Below are positions 1 through 11,666 of a DNA stretch of 64,000 bases, piece by piece; the first letter of the stretch is position 1; each line of letters starts with the position of its first letter. The notes beneath the pieces are model-generated. The model was not told where the DNA came from. It saw only the letters and a program-made list of their open reading frames with translations, and ran no database searches. The DNA is from Rotaria macrura (Eukaryota > Rotifera > Eurotatoria > Philodinida > Philodinidae). The position numbers and the translations under genes were made by a program. The stretch lies in NCBI GenBank assembly GCA_900239685.1, contig OENT01000289.1, forward strand, positions 62,001-126,000. Reading direction: 5' to 3'.

Positions 1-597
1 AAATTTCTCTTGCCTTCCCTTCCTTCTTTGTTCATCCTAATTTGTCCCATAGGTTTAAATTACATGCATTCATACTAATGAACATCGTTATTCAGACGCC
101 TTCTGTTCATCGAACGAGTATAGATGAAAAGAGATAGAGATTCTCTAATCTACCCTTTATTTTAATGTAATGAGGTTATCGAGAATGAACAATGCTTTTG
201 TAGTACATAAGAAAGAAGTTGAAATAAATTTTGAATCAACAGAATAGTAAAAAAAGGACGAGACCGAACACAACATAGAGAAACAGAACGAGAGAGAGAG
301 AAGAGAGAACGGAAGACAATGACCGAAAGAGTGCAATATGTTCTATAAAAAAAATAACGCGATTCATTCATGTATTCTCACCAGTGTTGAAGTCTGATTA
401 TTGAAAGAGAGAGAGAAAAAAAAAGGAATAGAATAGTACTATCGTTCGTTCAGTCCAGTTAATCATAATGATGCGGAAGTTGTAGAGTGAGTAAAAGAAG
501 GAAGTCTATGGGTTGTAAGTAAATAATTTGACAATGTCATGAAATTGAATCTGTCTATTTATGACGCTTATTTTTCGTAGTAAAATATATTCAAAAG
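1..597. other. 5' flank of GAS2-like gene, no gene seen
   Basis: AT-rich sequence with short purine-rich runs (GA-type tracts around 288-310 and 404-425). I see no reading frame with coding character on either strand. A pyrimidine-rich stretch ending in TAG lies about 20 bp before the ATG at 598 and could be a 3' splice site for a leader or a 5' UTR intron. Confidence 0.5.
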
Positions 598-3500
598 ATG
601 GCTACGGCTATTGAACAATTAGTAATCGATCCACAATCCCGTTTTCTTGAAATGAAATCTCTTCAACCATATTCAACTACGGACGAATATTTATACGCAA
701 TGAAAGAAGATCTTGCAGATTGGCTTTCGAATATGTATCCCGAATGGCGTCCAATTACAGCTGATATCTTTATTCAATGTTTAGGTGAGATGTTCAACAT
801 AGATTTTTCTGTTATCTAAAAATAATGACATTCAATAAAAGACAGTCGTTTAGACAATTTCTAATAGTTATGTTCGACTTTTTCATTAGTCCTATTTTTT
901 TTCTTGTATTATTTGTCTATTGACTCTTCTTGTTTGCCTTTAGCAAAGAACGATAACATGAGTTTGAAAAATACATGGTTGATGGAGAAGAAGAAAAAGA
1001 ACATGTTAAGTTATGCTATTAAATGAGAGACTTCGCATTTTATGCTGAATTAATTTTATGAATATTGAATCGAGCTTAGAATCGAATGTTTAGGTTGTAG
1101 TCATTTTTATGGTCGATGATTTTATGCTAGCAAATGAGTTAAAAGAGCAATAAAGTGCATGGATGATTAAGAATAACGGATGCTGACATAAGAACATAGA
1201 CAGACAAACGGTCAGATGAGAGAACAGTTGAATGATTGCGACCAGAAGCCATAGAAACTAACTGGATTATTCGTAGACATCGTACTTATCAGTAGATATT
1301 CATTCTAATTTACGTTGAAGACAAACAAAAAACACGTGTAGATATAAAGTGTTGAGTGAACATTATACATTCATGTTTTGTTTTATTTTATTTTTATCGA
1401 ACTGATCAACTAATAGAAAAGAATAAAGAAATCCTATCTCGATTTTAATCTGATTTTAATTAAAGGTCATTCATTGAGCAAGTACTCCATCTCCTCGTAT
1501 TATGTAATATCAGAAAGTGGAACATCAATTTTGATGTTATTACACTATCAACAAAAGTAAACAATCAAACGACTGCCAGCTAAATAATCAACTATTAATG
1601 GGATTTGTTTTATTTTTTATTTTTATGTTGGTTAAGTCTAATTTTTGAGAGAACTTGCTTAAACATTTTTCATTGAAATATTTAGAAAATGGTGTTCTTC
1701 TATGTCAACATGCTAATAATGTAAACGATGCTGCACGTAAGGCATACTCTTTGAAATTAGCACAAAGACCGTTAACGTCGACACTTGAAAATTGTAAATA
1801 TCGTTCCGATGCTCGTCCACAAACGTTTAATGCTCGTGATAATGTTTCACAATTTATTAAGTGGGCACGTCGTGTAGTTGGTGTACGTGAAGTTTTAATG
1901 TTTGAATCCGATGATTTAATATTAAGAAAAAATGAGAAAAATTTTCTTCTATGTTTACTGGAAATTGCTCGTTATGGTTCACAGTTCGGTGTTAGCGTAC
2001 CAGTTATTATAAAACTAGAAGATGAAATCGAACGAGAAATACAACGTGATAAACAAACAGAAATCATGTCATTTAGTGAATTAAGACGTTTACAACGTGA
2101 AGAAAATCTTAGAAATAATGCGAACTCACCCAGTCAAGGCAAATATAGTCGATTATTAAAATTTGTTCGTAGTGAAAGTTCTGAATCGAATAATAATAAT
2201 AATAATAATAATCATGAGACAACGAAAAATTCTTATAACACATTTTCTATATCGCATTCAAATGGTGCTAATTGGTTAAGACAACGTATATCACGTATAC
2301 CAAGATTTACTCATCATAATAGTAAGAAACGACAGAGTAGTGAAGAAAGTCATGATAGTTCAACATGGAGTGATGGAACAACAACAATCATATCCAGTAA
2401 AGAACATAAAATACCACAAATTAGTCGAACCTTGGGAGAAGGCGAAGATAAAATTGAAGTACCAACTGCATCGTCACAGTTACATAAAACAGTAAGTTTC
2501 AGTTACATACTAATATATGAAAACGCCAATGAACTTTATTTTTAATGTGAGCAAGGTGGTACAAATGACAAATTCATGTTGTTGTGCGCAACGTTTTCCT
2601 GTAATACGCATTGGCGAAGGAAAATATCGTATTGGAGAAAGCGGAACAATCATTTTTATTCGAGTATATTTTTTTAGTCGTAATCATAACAATGAATTAT
2701 TTGTTTTCTTTTCTGCTTTCATACAGATTCTTAGATATCATGTAATGGTACGTGTGGGCGGTGGCTGGGATACTCTTGAGAACTATCTAAACAAACATGA
2801 TCCATGTCGACGAACAAGTGGTAAGTCAAATGTAATGTCAATACTTGTTCTATCAATTAATATCTATCTAAGGTTATCGTCGATTAGAACCTAATGATCA
2901 ACATGTTGATATACCTATTCTTGCTATGCCAACTAATACGATATCATCTAATTTTCAAAAAATAACTCCATATGGTAAATTAATTACAATAAAAACAGAA
3001 GAATATCCACTTTCGAAACCAACAAGTCATGATACGAATTTAACCAATGCTCAACTTGTTGTTACTCGTGATGCTGATGGACGTCATCATATTGGACAGA
3101 TAACATATAAAAGTGAAGACGATTTGAATCAATCACATACATGTCCTCATCATCATAGTAAACAATCATCTCCAAAACCAAAAATTAAAAGTATTCGTGG
3201 TACAGGACGTTTAGTAACATCATCTATTTCAACGAAACAATCATCACCAAGTAGTGATCAAGATTATTCATCATATACACCAACATTATCAATCAATACT
3301 AATCGAAGTAATCTATCAATAGATGAATATCAACAATATAAATCCGAATCGATTGTTGAACAGTATTCAAAAAGAAAACCTACGAATGATGATGTTAAAG
3401 AAAGTCAACCAAGAATAATATCAACTACTAGAACATCTAATGCAGGTTTTACGGAATCATTTATTGATAATATTGATGATTATATGACACCAACACTAGA

Positions 3501-4299
3501 TGAATGTGAGCAAGATTTTGACATAAGTGATATTGATGATATCATGAGAATTCGTAATCATGATGAAGACAGAACAAATATAGATGAAGATAGTTTAGAA
3601 AGTTGTGAAGGTGTTATAGAAACAAATAAAAAATCAATATCATCACCAACTCGTCGTCCGATAACGTCAACTATGAAACCAATCATAGCCAATATGAAAC
3701 CAGGTAGAATTTGTACAACACTCTATTTAGCTCAAAAACAACAGCAAGCATCGGATAAAAGAAATTCCTTATCATCATCATTCATATATACACGTTCAAA
3801 TACATTACCGAATGTAATGGAAGCCATAGAAAAAGAAGAAGTAGTAAATAGATCACTTAACAAAACATCAACAATTGCAGATCGTTCGCAATCAATCATA
3901 GAAATATTTGATAAAAATCCATCAAATGATACATCGAAACTCGATCGAGATTCTGGTTTTGACGAACAAGATTTTCGTTATGAACATTCACATTCAAGTT
4001 ATGATGATAATTCAAGTTTATCATCTATAAAAAGTGTTCGAAGTTCAATAACTCGTTCATTATCATCGGATATTAATAGTCAAACATATCGAGAAAATAA
4101 AGCTTATGAATTACGTTTAAAAGCACTTGACTATACAAGACTCTTAAACGAACAATCAATACAAGAGCCCAGATTAAATGAACGAAGAAATTTTAACTAT
4201 ACATCAACACGAACTAACAATAATACAATGAATCCAAACACACATAAATACAGAAAAAATAGTCAATCAAATTTTTATCTTAAACATCAACAACTATAA
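598..4299 (+). CDS. GAS2L: GAS2-like actin-microtubule linker protein (CH + GAR domains)
   Basis: Five exons: 598-784, 1686-2491, 2556-2663, 2727-2820, 2873-4299. All junctions are GT-AG and the phases match, giving about 873 aa. The N-terminal part (about residues 28-160) is a GAS2-type calponin-homology domain, with [35 protein letters not shown] and [15 protein letters not shown]. Exons 3-4 (about residues 332-400) are the GAS2-related (GAR) domain, with [17 protein letters not shown] and [17 protein letters not shown]. In the family, CH binds F-actin and GAR binds microtubules. The linker has an Asn run coded by an AAT repeat and an SRIP tetrapeptide (residues 265-268) in basic surroundings, a possible EB1-binding SxIP motif. 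The roughly 475-residue tail is Ser/Thr/Asn-rich and probably disordered. The long tail favours GAS2L over short GAS2. Domain calls are firm; the exact paralogue is not. Confidence 0.9.
2188..2211 (+). repeat. AAT trinucleotide run coding poly-Asn
   Basis: About eight AAT codons in a row inside exon 2 of the GAS2-like gene. They code a poly-Asn stretch in the disordered linker between the CH and GAR domains. A likely length-polymorphic site. Confidence 0.8.
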
Positions 4300-5204
4300 T
4301 AGTTTTTATTATTCTATTCGTTTCTTTTTTGTTAGTATGCACAGTGATTTAATAGAATTCTTTTTGTTTAAAATCATTCCTTTGAATATATATATGTCTT
4401 GTATAGGCTTCTTTTTTTGTGTTGTGTGCAGTGACAATTTTTAATTCATTCTATTTGTGACAATGTTGAAAACAACATCAAGAAAGTTATTTTCCACTTA
4501 TTCATCACAAGTTTAGTTTTTCAACAAATGCAAAATAAATCAACAAAATTGATAACTGTATAAAATATCAATTCAATTTACACTCTATTGTAATGACTTT
4601 TAGAACTCATAAGTTTTGTTCTGCAAAAATTCGTGCAGATTTCAATCGATTAAATAAGTATATATATATATGAGAAGAGGCTATTATTAATTTATCATGG
4701 ACATGTAAAGGTCCAATTCTATGAAGAGCAAATATGAAAGCAATTCGTTTGAATGTAACTTATCAAGATTTTTTTTCAATGATCTTATCATTGTCCAATT
4801 TAAAATACATTTGAAATCATGCGTTAAAATTCACGTATATTCTGAGCCGATTCATACGAGATGAGCTATTGAATGTAGTCAACTGATGCTATCAATTTTT
4901 ACTTCACATAATATACGTAACACATCGAAAAGAGAACATGACTCGATTCAATATAATACTTTCATAATGTAGCAATTAAATTCACTAGAGCTGTATTGCA
5001 TTTCAAGTAATGACAAATGTTATCAGTCTAGTTAACTTATCGTTACTGTTGTCTATTTGCATAAGGAGTAGCTGCCATTGGAACGCTATCTGATATCTTT
5101 AAAATGATGATTTTTTAATTCTTCTTGAAGCCAATAAATAATAATAAATTATTTTCGTGTTTTAATTAAACAATAATAACAAAAAATATTTAAACATAGA
5201 TCAT
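4300..5204. other. Convergent intergenic region, GAS2L and TRMT10C 3' ends
   Basis: Holds the 3' ends of two convergent genes. An AATAAA-like hexamer lies near 4533, about 230 bp after the GAS2-like stop, and a short TA run near 4660. No further coding sequence was seen. Confidence 0.5.
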
Positions 5205-6652
5205 TCATGGATGTGTCCTATTTCGAATACTTGCCGATTTTCCCCAACGATCTGATTCGTTTTTACCTAAACGTGGCTGATCAAAACGTTCGGCGACTTT
5301 TCTTTCCCTAAACAACAAAACAAGAAAGAAATTCATTCCATCAAACTCAACATATATTGAATCTTACGGAATGGCACGAAATGCTTCAGCCCATGATTGT
5401 CCATGCTTTAATGCCGTTAAAATAAAATAGATTTTATCTAATGACAATGCACGAGTAGCATTACTACCGAATCTAGACGAACAACAAACGTTTCTTCATA
5501 TTCTTTAAATATTTCTATCCTACTTTAAATATCGTTCCAATGGTAATCTCTGATGTTTTATATTATCTCTTTTAGCTTTTGCCAATGTCAAAGGTCGTCC
5601 AGCAACAGCTACATATAGATTAATTTTCGTGAAAAGAAAATCCTTATTTTTCCTGTATAATCTTACTTACTAACATCAATAAGAGCACCGATAATATAGA
5701 CAGCATTGTGATCGTATTCAGACATTTCATATTGACTCTGTGGTGATAGATAAATCAATTTTTCTCTATCAAATAAATCTAAATAACTGGCTTCAGTTGT
5801 TTGAAAACAGGATATAGCACGATTTTGATTGAGTCGTCTAGTGAATTCTTGTTGAATCTGTCCATCAACTGCAAAATTGCATAGTGTTACAAACGATGGC
5901 GAATGATATTGTTGTATATTAGCATAAAAATATTCAATTTGATCTACTAATTTCGATATGTATCTTGAACGAGCATGTTCAACTTCGAAACCACAATCCA
6001 CAAGAATATGTTCACCAAGTCGAGCTTGTGCTATTAGTTTATTATCACGTATCCAACGTTCTGTATGACCACCAGTTATTTGACGAAACATTGATGAATA
6101 ACCTGGATAGTTTGTTATCGGTAGACCAGCAGCAGCTAATTCAGCATGACGAACAACTGATTTATCACGTCGTTCTTGTACGGCAGCTTTTTCAGCTGCA
6201 CGTTTTCTTTTACTGATTTCACGTACAAATAGATAATTATAAATTGATTTACGATTATTTAATAATAGCGATGATATCAATTCTGGCCAATATTCTTCTG
6301 GAATATTATCTGGTACTCGTTCACCACTTTCACGTAATGATTGAATTCTTTAAAAATAAAATCTTATTGATTTAATATATATTGAAATAAAACATTAAGA
6401 ATATCGTTATTACTCAAGTGAAATTACTTGACGTTTTTGTTCATCGTTTAATGATTGATATGATTGACGATGTCTTAGATATTCCCATAGCCATTCGTCT
6501 ATATCAGTTGGTAAAGATGCTTGTGTTGATGATGGTTGCTTTGTTTCAGCATTGATTTTGGGTGATATTAGATCAGCTATATACCGATGAGAATGTGATA
6601 ATATTTTACGACGGAAAGTCAAATTAATCACGGAAAAAGATGATCGAATCAT
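5205..6652 (-). CDS. TRMT10C: Mitochondrial tRNA methyltransferase / RNase P protein 1 (TRMT10C type)
   Basis: Five exons on the minus strand: 6652-6414, 6347-5671, 5608-5524, 5472-5368, 5307-5205. Phases match throughout and give 402 aa, very close to the usual animal TRMT10C length. The first 40 or so residues are Arg/Ser-rich and acid-poor, as expected of a mitochondrial presequence. A basic helix (ISKRKRAAEKAAVQERRDK) precedes the SPOUT methyltransferase domain, which carries EHILVDCGFE, KLIYLSPQSQ, AVYIIGALIDVT, LTLAKAKR and LPLERYL. In the family this subunit methylates position 9 of mitochondrial tRNAs with an SDR5C1 partner and helps PRORP cut 5' leaders. A 3' splice-like TTTAAG lies 7 nt before the ATG. 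TRMT10A/B are the alternatives; the presequence and the C-terminal half favour 10C. Confidence 0.9.
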
Positions 6653-9600
6653 GATTTATCTTAAATACAAAAATGTTCAAGAGAGAACATATTTGTACGA
6701 ATCCATAGATTACCTAAGTCGTCCTGTCTAAACCTTTCACATATCAAACGGATAGATGTCTTATTGTATCGGCAAGAAGTGGAACATGAATTCTAGCTCA
6801 TTGCCAGTAAAACAAGTTATATGTTATTAACATTAGAATTCGTATTTCATACGTATTAAAAGAATCATTCAAGATGGTTGTTGAAATTATTGAATAAGTA
6901 ATCATGGACTCATGATAAAAGTATTTTAAACAGCTGAAAATCATCAGCATAAAACTCAGTTTCTTTTGTAACGTTCACTTTACCTTGTCTGAAATCTTGA
7001 AATTTTCTTAGATCAAATAAAACATAAAAGAGATGTTTACAAGGAGAGGTGAATTCATCATGTTACAATGCTTTTTTATTGTTCGGTGAACGTTTCTATT
7101 GATGACGTTTTTAAAAACAATATTCTCTAAATGTTTTTTCTTTTAGTTTCATAATGGTTTCATAGATAATTTTCTTAATTATCACAGTACATATTTTTTT
7201 TCACATAGTGTTGCATTCAAGAGAAAAACCATGTTTACATGACATTAACTGCAGTAAACAATGATAGATGTTTCTATACGTTTTACAATCATAAATCGCG
7301 AAACAACTAATAACAGCTGTATTCAGGATCTTGTGTGTTCAAATTGTTGAATCTTTTCATTATCAAGCAACAAATTTCCTGAACTCATGGTATAGATTTT
7401 TGAAGGTATTTTGTCTTCATTTTAAAAAATCAGTATGCATCATACTCGGGGAAAAAAGAACAAAACAAGAGAACAATAACAAAATAAGTTAGAAAAATCC
7501 AAGGGAAGAAAAGTGATACTTTCGTGCTTCCTTCGTACTCCCGTTGTACCCTCATCAATCATGCTTATACTTCGAAGTATGAGGTCTCAGTTTCCTTTTT
7601 GTCAATTCAAATAAAGATATTGAAGAACTTTGATGAAAAATGATATTGCTAGTGACGCATTAGATTTTGATTTCTAGAAATGTTAGTAAACTTAATGATG
7701 ACTCATTGCTGACCATCGGAAGAAATTTAACACACGCTAGAATCTTCTAAGCATACATAATAATAAAAACTATCAAAATTAATGATCGTTTTGTTTCTAT
7801 ACATACTGTCTTCATTCTATCAATTTTTATCCAAAAAAAAACAAAAATAACACATATAAAAAGAGGTTTTCCCAAGGGGGAAAACGCCAAATTTCACACT
7901 TCGAAATATTTTGAAAGTAAGAGCGAAGTACCAGGTAGAGATGCAACGGTGATGATAACCGCTATAATCGATAACCAATTGTCATCGGTTGATACCAGAT
8001 CTCACCCACAAACATTGATACTAGCTAGTATTCTCCTAATCTCGCCGGTATAAACCGAATTAAGCCAAAAACGTCGATCAAAGGTGGTGGGACGGTTATA
8101 ATAAGGGCAGGTCATTTGCACCGTTACATCCCTTGTATAAACCACTGTAAGCCGGTATAAAGAGGATATTAGTCGGTATTAGCCAACATTAGCTGTTATA
8201 AACCGGTATTAATGGTTACCGGTGGAGCGGTGACGGGTTGGACCGATGACCGATGAACCGGTGATTCACCGTCACCATTGCATTCCTAGTACCTGGAAGT
8301 AAAAGGGAGTAAGAAGAAAGTTCGTGAAGTATGCAAGTATCGCTTTGCTCCCTGTAGAATATTGTGAGTTTTCTAGAGTCTTTTCAAGAAAATTCGAAAT
8401 TATTATAGTGGATGTATCTTCCTCAAGTCAGAGTCCAAAACTATTAAAGCCTTGACATTTTCCAATACTGTCGTCTGTCGAGGATTTCGCTGATCAAATG
8501 TATCGAACTAATCTAATTTTTCATCTCTGTTGCTGCGAGAAATACTTTATTCTATGGCGTTGAAAAATCTGTGCTGCAGTATACTGGGAACTATTTTTGA
8601 TGTATACTTTTTGAGTTGTCGTACATTTGTTCATAAAAAAAGGGTCAAACTACGGATAGTTTGCACTCGAAAAGTCTTGTTCATTTCACGAGGTGAAATA
8701 TTTTGAAAGCTATATAAAATTAATCGAATAAAAATGTATTCTTCAACTACAAGAAAAAGCAAAGTAATCACTACAATGAATTACAACTAGAATATATGAA
8801 ACCAGTTTCACTTCGATCTCTCAAACTGTATCGAAAAAATCATTGAAATAGTATTTTCTTGGCTAAGTTTGAATTCTGAGGAATATGTAAAACAAATTTC
8901 ATTTTTTATTTCATCGTGAACATTGAGCAAGTTTGTTTTTTTTTCGTTCTACTTAAGACCGAATAACTTATGACCATGGTTTATGTGGTGGGTTAGCTCT
9001 TTAAAAATTAAGAAATGAATCATTTTTCTATTCTCACGATATGCTCGTAATTAGATACAAATGAATATTAAACAACTCGTGATCAAGTGTAGTTTCGAAT
9101 AATAAGAAAATGAACACATAATGTAAACAATATGTTCAAAGTCTAATTATTTTTGATTGCATCCTATTGATCGTATTTAGACCGAATGCCAAATTGTATC
9201 ACAAATATCTTGACTCCCTCCTCGTCTATTCGATGTCTCAAGATTAGCAAGAGAAGTTAAATTTTGAAGAATAACAGAAAATACTTCAAAGAGGAACCAT
9301 CGTGTATACTAAATTAGATTTTATTCGAAAAACTGTATATATATATATATGTATACATCTAATTTATATTGACTCTGATAATTTTTTCTGTGACGGTAGT
9401 CAGATGAATTAATTTTTTGATCGCGCACCATTGCCAAAAGATATATCTGATATTTAGTCATGGTTCATATGTTTAAAAGAAAATTCATTCATTATAAATA
9501 TACTTTAGTTTACTTTTCGTAGACTTAAATAGATAGAACTTCTTCCAATGTTTCACTAAGATAGAAATATTCTGTTTGTATTGAATGTAATATAAATATA

Positions 9601-10959
9601 ATATTGTGACTAGCCGAAGAATATAAAACCTATGAGACGAAATAATAATGCCATGAAACGAGAAAAAATATCATGCATTATCATCGCACAAAGATTAGTA
9701 TTTATAATAATAACATTTAACTTTGATTCTTGATGTTGTGCAACAATAAAACCAAAAATTTCGATGATCATTTACGTGCCAGTGGAAACGATCGTCGTTT
9801 TAGTAACATTACATTTCGGTAATTTTCTTTCATTTGATCCAGACTTGAAAAATTATTCAAGAAATATCTTTAGTTGCCTTCAGTTGTTGTATTTTATTAA
9901 AACCGTTTGTTTCCTTTTAATGCAAATTCATTATTAACTTTCTTTCAACTACTGTACGCATCAATTGAAGAACTTATTGAAATGTTCTTTGTGAAATGAC
10001 ATTTGATAATCATTTGAATACATTTTCCCTCTAGTTCCACAATGCTCAAATTTGAACATTTCTGATTGTTCTTTATTGCTCGTTGTTCTTAACACGTACA
10101 CTTAGTCAACAATTAACAACCAATGCGCACTGTCGTTAATAAAATGTGTTGTTCATGAACTCGATGAATCTTATGATACTGAGTAAATGTACTTTGAACG
10201 AATTATTATTATAATTGTTTTTTTTTTTTTGATTTTGAGATAAATCACTCTTTTCTTTGTACGTGTACCAATGATTGCAAATACAGGTGAAATAAATTTT
10301 CTCGCATCGATACGTGCATAAAAATTGCTACATTGCGTTAAAACGTCTCATCCTATGTACTACGCAGTATTATTTATAGGAAGAACGAAAGATTAATCAG
10401 ATTATTGGAATTCAATCGTGTACGATAAAAAACATGCACGAACAAGATACATTACGAAGAGCATGCGACTTGATGATTACGTATCCTCTTTTGCCGGAAA
10501 TAATCGTCGATGACGTGATTCATATTACAAGGGAAAAAGGTTGAAAATCGATAACATATAAATAGTCTTTTTGATCATATAGACCAATAATTACGCTGTA
10601 TGCTATTTTTGTTATATACTCTAAAAACTTTGTTTTTGATGGACGAAATAATCCCCTTAGTTCGTTCTTATTTACATAAATATGGGTTCTGAAGAACTTT
10701 AATTTCACTATTAATTTCTACATCATATACGATTGTTAGAGAAACTTTTTGCGACGTTCTTTTATTTACGTACCTCCTGAATAAGTTAAGTTATTCTAGC
10801 ATAAAATCCAATATACAATAGTCAAATAACTGCGTCATTCTCAAACTCGTTTTCTCTTGCTTTATAAATTTCTGTTTTTTTACCTGGCTGTCATTATGTG
10901 CAGTATTTCACGTGTATATTACATTTAAGAAATCAAGGTAAAATAATCGGTAGTAAAAA
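6653..10959. other. 4.3-kb intergenic region
   Basis: No reading frame with coding character was found on either strand. It contains the GC-richer inverted-repeat element described separately (about 7516-8332), a TA run near 9340 and a T run near 10222. The remainder is AT-rich sequence that I cannot assign. Confidence 0.5.
7516..8332. mobile_element. Possible non-autonomous DNA element with nested inverted repeats
   Basis: Two imperfect nested inverted-repeat pairs bound this segment. The outer pair is 7516-7542 against 8305-8332 (ATACTT...CTCCC against its reverse complement). The inner pair is 7928-7954 against 8266-8296, sharing CCAGGTA, ATGCAA and GGTGA blocks in inverted order. The interior is clearly richer in G+C than its surroundings and is built of degenerate short units around CCGGTATAAACC, GGTATTAGCC and ACCGGTGA. 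No reading frame spans it. This looks like a MITE-type or foldback element. I could not define a target-site duplication, so the ends are approximate. Confidence 0.5.
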
Positions 10960-11553
10960 ATGGAGCACAAGAAAATTATTCAATTCTATCGTGACGAACT
11001 AAACAAGTTGCGTTCAAAATTATCTGAGTTTGAAGTTAAATCTGTAGAACTAAAAGCCTCTCATGAAGTAGATCAATGGCGACGAAGCTTCGACACATCA
11101 TCATCACTTCAAGCCGAACGAATATTGAATGACATACAGAAACGTAAACAAACAGAAATAAGTCAACTAGCCAGTGAATTAGGTGTGTCTCTCGATCAAT
11201 TTAAAGAAAAGACATTAAATCGTTTTGCACGACTTGATACGTTCATTTCCAAAATACAACCCGGTGATGAAATTCAATTGGATTATGTTAAATATGAATT
11301 AAATTCTATTACCAAGGATATGGAATCACTTCATATCGATATCAGTGTACGATTGATTGATACATCGCAACGACGACGTTCATCAACTGCACTAGCTCGA
11401 AACTCACTGGAACTAGTTAAAGTATTCGAATTTAATAAACTACGTTCAACTTCCGATCCACCACCATCGTCTGACCGTTTCAAAAATCTAAGAAAATTTC
11501 TACGTCGTGCATCATCGATCGGAGCAAGTTATTACAATGTTGGTACCCTCTGA
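10960..11553 (+). CDS. Intronless coiled-coil protein of unknown function
   Basis: A single open frame of 197 codons. The ATG follows a 3' splice-like GGTAG by six bases, and an AATAAA lies at 11661, about 105 bp past the stop, so a compact transcription unit is plausible. The protein is rich in Lys, Glu, Leu and Ser. Residues 1-110 have heptad-like spacing typical of coiled coils (for example IIQFYRDELNKLRSKLSEF and AERILNDIQKRKQTEISQL). The C-terminal third is basic and Ser-rich (RRRSS, RKFLRRASS), resembling kinase-site-rich tails. I do not recognise a family. The helical part recalls coils of TRIM-like or filament-associated proteins, but no RING, B-box or other signature is visible. Confidence 0.6.
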   Translation: MEHKKIIQFYRDELNKLRSKLSEFEVKSVELKASHEVDQWRRSFDTSSSLQAERILNDIQKRKQTEISQLASELGVSLDQFKEKTLNRFARLDTFISKIQPGDEIQLDYVKYELNSITKDMESLHIDISVRLIDTSQRRRSSTALARNSLELVKVFEFNKLRSTSDPPPSSDRFKNLRKFLRRASSIGASYYNVGTL

Positions 11554-11660
11554 CGACAAAAATCTGAATGACAATATTTTTCCAACTTTGATTTTTTTAA
11601 ATTATCTTTGACTAAATATTTTTCATTCATCGTAGAAATCATCCCATGTATTTTCTTGTG

Positions 11661-11666
11661 AATAAA
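11661..11666 (+). terminator. Poly(A) signal AATAAA of the coiled-coil gene
   Basis: A canonical AATAAA about 105 bp after the stop codon at 11551-11553, in AT-rich sequence. It is assigned by position only. Confidence 0.45.
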
